Both the position numbers and the translations under genes were made by a program. The notes beneath the pieces were generated by a model. It saw only the letters and a program-made list of their open reading frames with translations, ran no database searches and was not told where the DNA came from. Below are positions 1 to 6,864 of a DNA stretch of 64,000 nt, in pieces. The DNA comes from Microbacterium arborescens (GTDB lineage: Bacteria > Actinomycetota > Actinomycetes > Actinomycetales > Microbacteriaceae): NCBI GenBank assembly GCA_003339645.1, contig QNUV01000021.1:62001-126000 (forward strand), in the 5' to 3' direction. Numbering within the stretch: the stretch's first letter is position 1; the number at the start of each line of letters is the position of its first letter.

Positions 1-263
1 GCGCCGCCGACGATGAGAAGAGTGGCCGCCAGCAGGATCCAGGTCGCGCGCGTCATCACCTTCTGCCCGGGGTTCTTGGGCGCGGGCGCGGCAGCGGGGG
101 CCGCCGCCGGTGCGGCATCCGGCGCCGTCTGCTCCGCCACGGGGTAGGGCGAGACGTGATCGGTCCATCGCTGGCCGTCCCAATACCTCAGCTGCTGCTG
201 TCCCGATGGGTCGGGATGCCAGCCGGCCGGCGCGGTCGGAACAGAGTCCGGCACGTCGTTCAC
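1..263 (-). CDS. DUF2510 membrane protein, 3' end cut by window edge
   Basis: Read from a GTG at 263, the protein begins VNDVPDSV and within 40 residues shows the DUF2510 signature: PAGWHPDPSG near residues 12-21, then LRYWDGQRWTDH near 25-36. An Ala/Pro-rich linker leads to a hydrophobic segment starting around residue 71 (ATWILLAATLLIVGG), which runs off the window. DUF2510 is a short soluble domain common in actinobacterial membrane proteins; its function is unknown. An AGGGGG ribosome binding site lies just upstream of the GTG. Only about 87 residues are visible, so the C-terminal part is unknown. Confidence 0.8.
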   Translation of the reverse strand, partial: MNDVPDSVPTAPAGWHPDPSGQQQLRYWDGQRWTDHVSPYPVAEQTAPDAAPAAAPAAAPAPKNPGQKVMTRATWILLAATLLIVGG

Positions 264-386
264 ACGTCCCCCTTGCCCCGGCCGCGAGCACCGCCGGTTC
301 GAGACGATGCTATTGGCATGCGCGAAGTGGCTCGTGCACCTGCTTTTCCGCGCCGGATCTGCTAGTCGCGACAGACGCCCTCGGCG

Positions 387-710
387 TCAGATGAACCAGC
401 CGTTCAGGAATCCGGTCCCCAGCAGCACCTGCCCCCAGCCGAGGACCAGCGCGACCACGGGCCACCCGTATCCCCCGCCGTCACCGCGCGCCGCGATCAG
501 CCCGATGATGCCGAGCACGCCGCCGAGGGCGCCTGCCGCGATCGAGATCGGCAGGGCGATGAACAGCATCCATCCCCAGAGCGGATCCACGGTGTACCCG
601 AGGATGAACACGACACCGACCGGAAGGATGCCGATGCCCGCGAGGATCGTCGCGGCGATTCCCCACCCGCGGCCGCGGCGCCGGGGCCGGTCGGCGGGCT
701 CACTCGTCAT
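387..710 (-). CDS. small hydrophobic membrane protein
   Basis: A 107-residue protein with a short basic N-terminus (RPRRRGRG, residues 8-15) followed by three or four hydrophobic segments: about 16-38 (GIAATILAGIGILPVGVVF), 44-75 and 83-105. The basic N-terminus and lack of a cleavage site suggest an integral membrane protein with a cytoplasmic N-terminus. No catalytic or binding motif is visible and I do not recognise the family. Length, codon use and the clean stop support it as a real gene. It lies between the DUF2510 gene and the acetyltransferase, all on the minus strand. Confidence 0.6.
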   Translation of the reverse strand: MTSEPADRPRRRGRGWGIAATILAGIGILPVGVVFILGYTVDPLWGWMLFIALPISIAAGALGGVLGIIGLIAARGDGGGYGWPVVALVLGWGQVLLGTGFLNGWFI

Positions 711-758
711 GGCGCGAGCCTAGCGTCCCCCGGCGCGAGGCTACGGGCGCGACCGAGG

Positions 759-1253
759 TCAGCGGACCATGCGGGCTTCCGTGATAGCGGGAGCCATCGG
801 GTCGACCTTCTCCATACCGTCGAAGGCGAAGCCGTTCCGAAGGTAGAAGGCGATCGCTCGTGGATTCTGCTTGGCGACCCACAGAGTCGCGGGTGCTGTC
901 CCGAGCGCCGAGTCCAGGAGCGCCTGGCCCACCCCCGTGCCGTGATGAGCAGCGGAGACATAGATCGCGTAGAGGTGGGTGTCACGCCCGGGCTTCTCGC
1001 CACCGTCGGCAGAGCTCGGGCCCGCGAGAGCGAATCCCGCGAGCTGACCGCCATGCTCCGCGACGCGCACCGTGACGGTGGGCGCGGGGTCGTTGAGGAT
1101 CTGATTCCACATCCGATGTCGCGAGGTGACGTGTTCTGCGTCGAAGAACCCAGCCGGCAGGAGGTGCGCGTACGCCTCTTGCCAGGTGGCGACATGGAGT
1201 TCGGCGAGCAGCGCTGCCTCCTCGGCGGCGGGCTCCCGGATCACGAAGCTCAT
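759..1253 (-). CDS. GNAT family N-acetyltransferase
   Basis: A 164-residue protein with the GNAT acetyl-CoA fold. The core motif A is [19 protein letters not shown] (the GxGxA/G pyrophosphate-binding loop reads HHGTGVG), followed by [17 protein letters not shown], the usual C-terminal motif B region. The start is set at ATG 1253 (MSFVIREP) because the family begins directly with the first beta strand and a purine-rich GGGTGGGG sits just upstream. An in-frame GTG at 1298 would add 15 residues of no recognisable fold. The substrate cannot be told from sequence. Confidence 0.8.
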   Translation of the reverse strand: MSFVIREPAAEEAALLAELHVATWQEAYAHLLPAGFFDAEHVTSRHRMWNQILNDPAPTVTVRVAEHGGQLAGFALAGPSSADGGEKPGRDTHLYAIYVSAAHHGTGVGQALLDSALGTAPATLWVAKQNPRAIAFYLRNGFAFDGMEKVDPMAPAITEARMVR

Positions 1254-1308
1254 GTACCCCACCCTGGCAGGGATCCTCGCCGTCGTGGCAGCGCGCACGG
1301 CGGCTCGG

Positions 1309-1314
1309 TAGGCT
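1309..1314 (+). promoter_or_regulatory. -10 hexamer for leaderless yajQ
   Basis: TAGGCT ends seven bases before the yajQ ATG and there is no Shine-Dalgarno sequence between them. This is the spacing expected if the transcript starts at or within a base or two of the start codon. The same arrangement recurs at many genes in this window. Confidence 0.55.
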
Positions 1315-1321
1315 GAGCGGC

Positions 1322-1810
1322 ATGGCAGATTCCTCGTTCGACATCGTCAGCAAGATCGATCGCCAGGAGGCCGACAACGCGCTGAACCAGGCCCGCAAGG
1401 AGGTCGAGCAGCGCTACGACTTCAAGGGCACCGACGCCTCCATCGAGTGGTCGGGCGAGTCGATCCTCATCAAGGCGAACTCCGAAGAGCGCGCCAAGGC
1501 CGTGCTCGACGTCTTCCAGACGAAGCTCATCAAGCGGGGCATCTCGCTCAAGAGCCTCGACTCGGGCGAGCCCACCGCTTCCGGCCGCGAGTACCGCATC
1601 GTCTCGACGCTGAAGGAGGGCATCTCGTCGGAGGATGCCAAGAAGATCAGCAAGATGATCCGCGACGAGGGCCCGAAGTCGGTCAAGTCGCAGATCCAAG
1701 GCGATGAGCTGCGCGTGCAGTCGAAGTCGCGCGACGACCTGCAGGAAGTGCAGCGGATGCTGAAGGCCGCCGACCTCGACGTCGACCTCCAGTTCGTCAA
1801 CTACCGGTAA
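1322..1810 (+). CDS. yajQ: YajQ family nucleotide-binding protein
   Basis: A 162-residue protein matching the whole YajQ (UPF0234) family in length and sequence: N-terminus [19 protein letters not shown], then the first ferredoxin-like domain with [13 protein letters not shown], and the second domain ending [15 protein letters not shown]. YajQ proteins are small cytosolic proteins; some bind cyclic di-GMP and act as effectors, others bind nucleotides or RNA. Family assignment is certain; the ligand here is not. The gene stands alone, divergent from the acetyltransferase, and appears leaderless. Confidence 0.95.
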   Translation: MADSSFDIVSKIDRQEADNALNQARKEVEQRYDFKGTDASIEWSGESILIKANSEERAKAVLDVFQTKLIKRGISLKSLDSGEPTASGREYRIVSTLKEGISSEDAKKISKMIRDEGPKSVKSQIQGDELRVQSKSRDDLQEVQRMLKAADLDVDLQFVNYR

Positions 1811-1845
1811 GGCTCGGCGCCGACAGACCCCACCAGCACCGCAGC

Positions 1846-2865
1846 TCAGCGGCGCGGGGCCGTCGACGCTCGCGGGATGAGGGTCGGTAGCGCGCGCACG
1901 ATCTGCGGCGTCGCGGGATCGGTCGCTAGCAGGATGTCGAGAGCCGACGAGGCGATCTGGTCGAATGGCGTCCGCACCGACGTCAGCGGCACGGGCAGGC
2001 GTGACACGAGCGGGATGTCGTTGTACCCGACGATCGAGAGGTCCTTCCCCGTCTCGAGCCCCAGGGATCGCGCGACGCTGAGCACTCCGATCGCGAGATT
2101 GTCGTTGGCCGCGAAGATCGCCGTGGGGCGAGAGGTACCGCCCAGGAGCGTCTCGGCGGCCTCCATCCCGTGGTCGAGGCCGTAGCCGACCGCCATCACC
2201 CGCTCCTCGGGCAGGTCGACGCCGGCTTCAGCGAGAGCGCGGTTCGCGCCGCTGCGCCGGTCGCGTCCGCTCGAGGTGAACCAGGGGCCCGTGACGACGG
2301 CGATGTCGCGGTGTCCGAGGTCGAGCAGGTGCCGCATCGCGAGATAGCCGCCGGTCTCGTCGTCGCCGAGCGAGGCGGGGCTGACCCCGTCGGTCCGCAG
2401 CGCGAGCACGTGAGGGATGCCGCGCTCGCGCAGCGACGCCGGAAGCGAGTCGTCGATGCGCGCGGTCGCGAGGACGAGCCCGTCGACGTTCCGGTCGAGC
2501 AGGGTCTCGGTCGCGCGGCGCTCCTCGTCGCCGTCGTCGCCGCACGTCGCGACGACGGCGAAGTAGCCCCGCTGCCGCGCGGCCCGCTCGACCGCCTCGA
2601 ACATGAGCGCCATGACCGCGTCGGTGAGTCTGGGCACGAGCACGCCGATGGTGCCCGTGGCGCCACGTCGGAGCCCCGAGGCGAACACGTTGCGGCGATA
2701 GCCGAGCTCTTCGGCGATTGCGCGAACGCGTTCGGCCGTCGCCGACCGGGAGGGCGGAGTGCGATCGTCCAGGATGCGGCTCACGGTCGAGATGCTGACA
2801 CCCGAGGCCGTCGCCACGTCTTTGAGCGTCACGACGTGTCTGATGTTCCGGTCGCCCTCGGCCAT
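1846..2865 (-). CDS. LacI family transcriptional regulator
   Basis: 339 residues. The N-terminal HTH and hinge are classical LacI: VTLKDVATASGVSISTVSRIL at about 12-32 and the hinge helix region ending ELGYRRN at 53-59. The rest is a periplasmic-binding-protein-like effector domain (GVLVPRLTDAVMALMFEAV, then AIFAANDNLAIGVLSVARSLGL and DLSIVGYNDIPL). It is divergent from the DapA-like aldolase and transporter genes, and the 193-bp gap between them carries three copies of AACGTT, the usual core of LacI-type operators. By inference it represses the aldolase-transporter operon and is relieved by that operon's substrate. Confidence 0.93.
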   Translation of the reverse strand: MAEGDRNIRHVVTLKDVATASGVSISTVSRILDDRTPPSRSATAERVRAIAEELGYRRNVFASGLRRGATGTIGVLVPRLTDAVMALMFEAVERAARQRGYFAVVATCGDDGDEERRATETLLDRNVDGLVLATARIDDSLPASLRERGIPHVLALRTDGVSPASLGDDETGGYLAMRHLLDLGHRDIAVVTGPWFTSSGRDRRSGANRALAEAGVDLPEERVMAVGYGLDHGMEAAETLLGGTSRPTAIFAANDNLAIGVLSVARSLGLETGKDLSIVGYNDIPLVSRLPVPLTSVRTPFDQIASSALDILLATDPATPQIVRALPTLIPRASTAPRR

Positions 2866-2921
2866 GTCCTGCCTCCCTCGCCGAGCCTACCCGTGACACG
2901 CACGGCGGCGAGAACCTTCCC

Positions 2922-2933
2922 GAGAACGTTCCC
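2922..2933. promoter_or_regulatory. upstream LacI-type operator half of a pair
   Basis: GAGAACGTTCCC is palindromic but for one base pair, centred on a CG step as LacI-family sites usually are. It sits just upstream of the -35 box of the aldolase promoter. A degenerate AACCTT lies 11 bases further upstream. Confidence 0.5.
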
Positions 2934-2940
2934 GAACCGC

Positions 2941-2969
2941 TTGACATCGATGGCGAGCAGGTCCAAACT
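2941..2969 (+). promoter_or_regulatory. promoter of the aldolase-transporter operon
   Basis: TTGACA at 2941-2946 is a perfect -35 box. Seventeen bases later CAAACT at 2964-2969 is a weak -10 candidate. The pair is bracketed by AACGTT palindromes, the arrangement expected of a repressed catabolic promoter. Confidence 0.55.
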
Positions 2970-2972
2970 GCA

Positions 2973-2990
2973 AACGTTCCCGCAAACGTT
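2973..2990. promoter_or_regulatory. downstream paired LacI-type operator cores
   Basis: Two AACGTT cores at 2973-2978 and 2985-2990 lie immediately after the -10 box, where a bound repressor would block transcript initiation. They are 12 bases apart, and 48 bases from the upstream core at 2925-2930. Confidence 0.5.
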
Positions 2991-3058
2991 ATTGGTTTCG
3001 GGATCAGCCAACCGGCACCTCCCGATCTCGACGACGAGACCTCACCCAAGGAGACGAC

Positions 3059-3994
3059 ATGGTCCTCGACCTCCGCGGACTCAACCCCGCCCCCGTCACC
3101 CCGTTCACCGTCGACGGCGACGTCGACTACGCAGCCATCTCGCGGCTCGGCTCGTGGCTCGGATCGATCGAGGGGGTGAAGAGCCTGGTCGTGCTCGGCC
3201 ACGCCGGCGAGGGAACATTCCTCACCGAGAAGGAGCAGCTCGACGTCATCCGGGCCTTCCGCGACTCCGTGGAAGACCGGCTGCCGATCATCGCCGGCAT
3301 CACGAAGGAGGGCAACGCCACCGCCGCGCTCGAGGCGAAGGATGCCGCGGCCGCCGGAGCGCGCGGCGCTCTGGTCTACCCCTCGCACGGCTGGCTGCGT
3401 TTCGGATTCCAGCCCGGTGCGCCGCAGACGCGATACCGCGCGATCTGGGAGGAGTCGGGGCTCGAGGAGATCCTCTTCCAGTACCCCGACAACACCAAGG
3501 CCTCGTACGACCTCGACACCCAGCTCGAGATCGCAGGCCAGGAGGGCGTGAACCACACCAAGAACGGCGTCCGGAACATGCGTCGGTGGTACACCGAGAT
3601 CCCGGCACTGCGCGCGGCGTACCCCGACCTGCAGATCCTGTCGTGCCACGACGAGTACCTCCTGCCGACGATGTTCGACGTCGACGGCCTGCTCGTCGGC
3701 TACGGGAACATCGCGCCCGAGCTGCTGGTCGACCTGATCGCCGCGGGCAAGGCGCGCGACTACGCCGCTGCCCACGCCATTCACGAGCGCCTGCTCCCGG
3801 TGACGAAGGCCGTCTACCACCGCGGCTCGCACATGGAGGGCACCGTCGCCCTGAAGTGGGGCCTGGTCAACCGTGGCATCCTGGACCACGCGACGGTCCG
3901 GGAGCCGCTGCTGCCCCTCCCCGCCGGCGCAGACGCCGAGATCGCCGCGGCCTTCGCCTCGGCCGAGCTCGGCAGCGTCACCGTTCCCGCGTAA
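3059..3994 (+). CDS. DapA-like class I aldolase/lyase (DHDPS family)
   Basis: 311 residues with the dihydrodipicolinate synthase/N-acetylneuraminate lyase TIM-barrel. The Schiff-base lysine is most likely K168 (NHTKNGV) and the catalytic tyrosine Y142 (FQYPDNT). The substrate loop that reads GTTGE in true DapA is GHAGEG here (47-52), so both threonines that handle aspartate semialdehyde in lysine synthesis are missing. This argues for a catabolic lyase or aldolase acting on another keto acid. It is the first gene after the LacI-type promoter region and is followed by a transporter, which fits a substrate-inducible uptake and cleavage pair. A good AAGGAG ribosome binding site precedes the ATG. 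Confidence 0.85.
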   Translation: MVLDLRGLNPAPVTPFTVDGDVDYAAISRLGSWLGSIEGVKSLVVLGHAGEGTFLTEKEQLDVIRAFRDSVEDRLPIIAGITKEGNATAALEAKDAAAAGARGALVYPSHGWLRFGFQPGAPQTRYRAIWEESGLEEILFQYPDNTKASYDLDTQLEIAGQEGVNHTKNGVRNMRRWYTEIPALRAAYPDLQILSCHDEYLLPTMFDVDGLLVGYGNIAPELLVDLIAAGKARDYAAAHAIHERLLPVTKAVYHRGSHMEGTVALKWGLVNRGILDHATVREPLLPLPAGADAEIAAAFASAELGSVTVPA

Positions 3995-4002
3995 ACCACC
4001 AC

Positions 4003-4031
4003 GGGCGGCCGGACCCCGCATCCGGCCGCCC
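4003..4031 (+). terminator. GC-rich hairpin after the aldolase gene
   Basis: A perfect 10-bp stem, GGGCGGCCGG against CCGGCCGCCC, with a nine-base loop starts nine bases after the aldolase stop. There is no T tract. It could reduce read-through into the transporter gene or stabilise the aldolase message. Confidence 0.5.
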
Positions 4032-4126
4032 TCCCTCCACCCCGTTCCGCTCCCCGACGCGTCGCAGCGCCGGCTCGAAGTCAATGACGACTGCGCGGCA
4101 TCCCGCCGCCCTCCGAAGGAGTCTCC

Positions 4127-5443
4127 ATGAGCGACCGCATCACCTCACGTCCCCCCGCCACTCCCGCGACCGGCCACGGCCGGATCTCGACCGAGACGGT
4201 GCGGAGCATCGTCGGCAAGAACCCCGTGCGACGAACGTTCTGGCGTCGCCTCGCCCTGATCGGCCCCGCATTCGTGGCGGGAGCCTGGCAGTTCGGTCCG
4301 GGAAACCTCACCACCGCGATGAACGCGGGAGCAGGATACGGCTACGCCCTGATCTGGGTGATCATCGTGTCGACGCTGCTGATGGTCTTCTTGACCGACA
4401 TGAGCGTGCGGCTCGGCATCCGAACGCCCGTCTCGCTCATCTCCTCCATCAAGGACAGCCTCGGCCGGTGGACCGGCGTCGCAGCCGGCATCGGCGTCTT
4501 CCTCATCGCCCTCTGCTTCTCGGTGGGAAACGCCGTCGGATCGGGAGTGGGGCTCGCGATGCTGATCCCGGGCAGCTCGCCCGTCATGTGGACGGTGATC
4601 TGCACGGTCGCCGTCGCGACCATCCTGCTCATGAAGGGCATCTACGGCATCGTCGAAAAGGCCTTGATCGTCATCGTCGCGATCATGGCGTTCTGCTTCA
4701 TCGTGTCGGCGTTCGTGTCGAACCCCGACTGGGCCGCTGCCGGCCTCGGGCTGATTCCCGTCGTCCCCGACGGAGCCTGGTTGCTCATCATCGGGCTCGT
4801 AGGGACCAACTTCTCCATCAACGCCGCTTTCTTCGCGTCGTACGGGACCAAGGCCCGGGCAAGGTCCGAATCGGAGTACCGCGACATCACGATCGTCGAC
4901 ACGATTCCCGGCATCGTCGCCCCGGGCATCATGACCGCCCTCGTCATCGTCGTGTCCGCGTCCGTGCTGTTCGACACGGGCACCCCGGCTCCCGGAGCCT
5001 TCGTCGGTCTCGCGCGCATCTTCGAGCCGGTTGCAGGACCGGTAGGCACCTGGATCTTCGCGCTCGGCTTCTTCGGTTCGGCGTTCTCGTCGATGATCCC
5101 CAACTGCATCGCCGGCGGCACCCTGCTCTCCGACGCCCTCGGACGCGGGGCCTCGGCCGAAACCATCACCGCTCGGCTGGGCAGCGCGTTCATCCTCGCC
5201 TTCGGCATCGCGATCACCGTCGCGTTCGCCGGGTCGTCGCCGATCGAGCTGATCGTGCTCGCTCAGGCCCTCACGGTGCTGTTTGCTCCCTTGCTGGCCG
5301 CCCTGATCATCATCATGGCGAACAACCGGGCGCTCATGGGCCCGCTTCGAAACCGCTGGTGGCAGAACGTGCTGGGTGTCATCGGCTTCGTCTCGGTGCT
5401 CGCCCTCTCGATCCGATTGCTCATCAGCATCGTCGCGGGCTGA
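4127..5443 (+). CDS. Nramp-fold transporter lacking metal-binding motifs
   Basis: 438 residues with about eleven hydrophobic segments and overall similarity to the Nramp (SLC11) branch of the APC superfamily, clearest in transmembrane segment 1 (GPAFVAGAWQFGPGN, 46-60) and the following amphipathic region. The canonical DPGN of segment 1 reads GPGN (57-60), so the metal-coordinating aspartate is absent, and the segment 6 region (GTNFSINAAFFASYG) has no MPH. By analogy with Nramp structures it should not coordinate transition metals in the usual way. Its place after a DapA-like lyase under a LacI regulator suggests an organic substrate. An AAGGAG site lies eight bases before the ATG. Confidence 0.8.
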   Translation: MSDRITSRPPATPATGHGRISTETVRSIVGKNPVRRTFWRRLALIGPAFVAGAWQFGPGNLTTAMNAGAGYGYALIWVIIVSTLLMVFLTDMSVRLGIRTPVSLISSIKDSLGRWTGVAAGIGVFLIALCFSVGNAVGSGVGLAMLIPGSSPVMWTVICTVAVATILLMKGIYGIVEKALIVIVAIMAFCFIVSAFVSNPDWAAAGLGLIPVVPDGAWLLIIGLVGTNFSINAAFFASYGTKARARSESEYRDITIVDTIPGIVAPGIMTALVIVVSASVLFDTGTPAPGAFVGLARIFEPVAGPVGTWIFALGFFGSAFSSMIPNCIAGGTLLSDALGRGASAETITARLGSAFILAFGIAITVAFAGSSPIELIVLAQALTVLFAPLLAALIIIMANNRALMGPLRNRWWQNVLGVIGFVSVLALSIRLLISIVAG

Positions 5444-5537
5444 GCACTCACCGGTCGAGGCCGCTGACGAACGACACCAGTCGGTCAGCGGCCTCGGCGC
5501 GTGCGGGCGCAGCCGAGAGGAAGACATCGTGCAGGGC
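5431..5537. repeat. 107-bp perfect direct repeat, left copy
   Basis: Identical base for base to 6758-6864. It begins inside the last codons of the transporter gene (stop at 5441-5443) and then carries the last 29 codons and stop of the alpha/beta hydrolase gene, whose real copy is at 6775-7752. This left copy of the hydrolase tail (5448-5537) is an orphan fragment. It contains a 13-bp perfect inverted repeat (5456-5468 with 5484-5496). Confidence 0.97.
5456..5496. terminator. 13-bp stem hairpin inside the left repeat
   Basis: CGAGGCCGCTGAC at 5456-5468 pairs perfectly with 5484-5496 across a 15-base loop. It lies within the C-terminal coding sequence copied from the hydrolase gene. Placed between convergent gene ends, it could act as a two-way terminator; it could equally be the structural feature recognised when the cassette moved. 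Confidence 0.45.
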
Positions 5538-5541
5538 CGAC

Positions 5542-6267
5542 TCAGATGTATCGGTATTCCCCGTTGGGGTTGGTCGCGCTGACACGCACGAGGTCCTGCC
5601 ACACGACGGCACCCGCAGGGACAGTCGTGCCACGGTCGACGGCCCTCGTGTACGGCTTCGCGGCGTAATACGCCCGCGTCGGGTCCGTGGCGGAGTTGCC
5701 GAGGTCACGCATCGTTCTGTTCAAGTGATCGACCAGGATCAACTTATTCGTCGGCACATGAAGGATGAGTTGTATGTTCATGGGAAGGTCCTCGTCTTCG
5801 GGTGTGATGGTGGGGTCCGACGGCATCCCCAGAATCGCCGCAATGATCGGCCGCGGATCGAAAGCTGCGTGCGGGCGGGTCGCGCCGAGCGCACTGTCGC
5901 TGATCACGAAGTGGATCTGCGGCCCTGTCCATGCTGTTCCGGTGGTTTCCGCGCTCCTCGGGCCGTCGGCCATCTGGCCGACGACCTGACCAGCCGTGAC
6001 CGGAGAACCAGCGCTGGGAAAGCTGTCCTGCTGCATGTGGCAGTAGATGTCGAACCGCCCGTTCCCCACGTCGACGGAGAACCAATGGCCGAGTTCATAC
6101 TGGTGAGACACCTGTGCGACTCGACCGCTTCGAAGGGCCGGCACATCGAAGCTGCTCCCGACCTTCGCGATGTCTTCCGCGCGGTGCTGACCAGCGCCCG
6201 TTCCCACGAACGGGTTCGACCTTCTTCGAGGGTTGGTCCAATACTCGCGCCAGTATGCCGTCGTCAC
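5542..6267 (-). CDS. M23-like (LytM) peptidase with altered active site
   Basis: 241 residues from GTG 6267, which has a strong AGGAGAGG ribosome binding site; an in-frame ATG at 6426 would give a 53-residue extension inside the upstream gene. The centre resembles the M23 beta-fold: QHRAEDIA supplies the first His and Asp metal ligands, IYCHMQQ matches the usual YAHL, and GPQIHFVIS matches HLHFEV. The first His of the HxH pair is Gln here, so the normal catalytic base is missing. A C-terminal region after MNIQLILHVP has no family I recognise. It follows the secreted-protein gene by one base. It could be a degenerate lysin or a peptidoglycan-binding derivative. Confidence 0.65.
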   Translation of the reverse strand: MTTAYWREYWTNPRRRSNPFVGTGAGQHRAEDIAKVGSSFDVPALRSGRVAQVSHQYELGHWFSVDVGNGRFDIYCHMQQDSFPSAGSPVTAGQVVGQMADGPRSAETTGTAWTGPQIHFVISDSALGATRPHAAFDPRPIIAAILGMPSDPTITPEDEDLPMNIQLILHVPTNKLILVDHLNRTMRDLGNSATDPTRAYYAAKPYTRAVDRGTTVPAGAVVWQDLVRVSATNPNGEYRYI

Positions 6268-6268
6268 G

Positions 6269-6697
6269 TCAAGCCTCTCCTGGGCCGCTTTCGGCGAGCA
6301 GCGTATCGATGTCTTGCGGCGTCGGAGCGTCACCGCGATACACGACCCACACAACAGGATCGTATCGAGATCCACCCACGATGCCCGTGATCGTCGCATC
6401 ATGCGCGACGAGATCCGCACCGACATCGACTCCAGGAACGACGACGAGGAATCTCCCGGCCACGCGACACTCGACTCGCGTCGCGCGCGTCAGGTCGTAG
6501 GTGGAGGTCGCGGCCCGAGCTGGGTCGGATCCACGGCTCACGCACAGGTCGGCCATCTCCTCCAATGACAGCTCAGCGGCCGTGGCTGCGGCTTCGGCCG
6601 AATCGACTCCCCCTCCGATGACCAGAGCCGCAACGGCGGCCGTCATGAGAGTCATACTGGCGCGGCGCGTTATGCCCCGCGAATCGTCTAATGCCAC
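6269..6697 (-). CDS. small secreted protein of the cassette
   Basis: 142 residues from GTG 6697, chosen because AAAGGA lies nine bases upstream; an ATG at 6706 overlaps that site. Residues about 8-37 (ITRRASMTLMTAAVAALVIGGG to AEAA) form a signal peptide, so the protein is exported. The mature part has two cysteines (DLCVSRG and RVECRVAG) that could form a disulfide, and a predicted beta-rich region. I do not recognise the family. Its stop is followed one base later by the GTG of the peptidase-like gene, so the two are co-transcribed and probably act together at the cell wall. Confidence 0.6.
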   Translation of the reverse strand: MALDDSRGITRRASMTLMTAAVAALVIGGGVDSAEAAATAAELSLEEMADLCVSRGSDPARAATSTYDLTRATRVECRVAGRFLVVVPGVDVGADLVAHDATITGIVGGSRYDPVVWVVYRGDAPTPQDIDTLLAESGPGEA

Positions 6698-6757
6698 ACT
6701 GGCCATCCTTTCGGGCCGCCGAGGATGCCGTCAACTTACTAGCCTCGCGCCCCTCCC

Positions 6758-6864
6758 CGTCGCGGGCTGAGCACTCACCGGTCGAGGCCGCTGACGAACG
6801 ACACCAGTCGGTCAGCGGCCTCGGCGCGTGCGGGCGCAGCCGAGAGGAAGACATCGTGCAGGGC
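6758..6864. repeat. 107-bp perfect direct repeat, right copy
   Basis: Identical to 5431-5537. It begins with the last four codons of the transporter gene (GTC GCG GGC TGA), out of context here, followed by the genuine 3' end of the hydrolase gene. The same 13-bp inverted repeat lies at 6783-6795 and 6811-6823. Confidence 0.97.

Larger units (their letters stand above)
5538..6757. mobile_element. 1,220-bp two-gene insert between 107-bp repeats
   Basis: Everything between the two perfect repeats is a compact unit: a secreted protein gene and an M23-like peptidase gene on the minus strand, with the last stop codon only four bases from the left repeat. A hand count of 5701-5820 gives about 52 percent GC, far below the surroundings, which indicates foreign origin. 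Removing the insert and one repeat restores a tight convergent junction with four bases between the transporter and hydrolase stop codons. No transposase, integrase or terminal inverted repeat is present, so the mechanism is unknown. Confidence 0.75.

Noticed and set aside
4145-5602. Antisense frame of 485 codons over the transporter
   Set aside because: Arg/Asp/Gly-rich low-complexity translation with no fold, opposite a well-supported membrane protein.
2170-6390. A continuous plus-strand frame of 1,406 codons
   Set aside because: It runs in the wrong frame through the LacI, aldolase and transporter genes; the protein is Arg/His/Pro-rich nonsense typical of high-GC shadow frames.
6268-6426. 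N-terminal extension of the M23-like protein to ATG 6426
   Set aside because: It would overlap the secreted-protein gene and has no ribosome binding site, whereas GTG 6267 has AGGAGAGG.
5431-6864. Integron gene cassette with attC sites
   Set aside because: Size and hairpin are suggestive, but the repeats lack the GTTRRRY core and the R'/R'' box layout, and two ORFs on the opposite strand plus a duplicated chromosomal gene end do not fit.
5431-6864. Prophage remnant or insertion sequence
   Set aside because: No transposase, integrase, terminal inverted repeats or structural phage genes; an M23-like protein alone is not enough.
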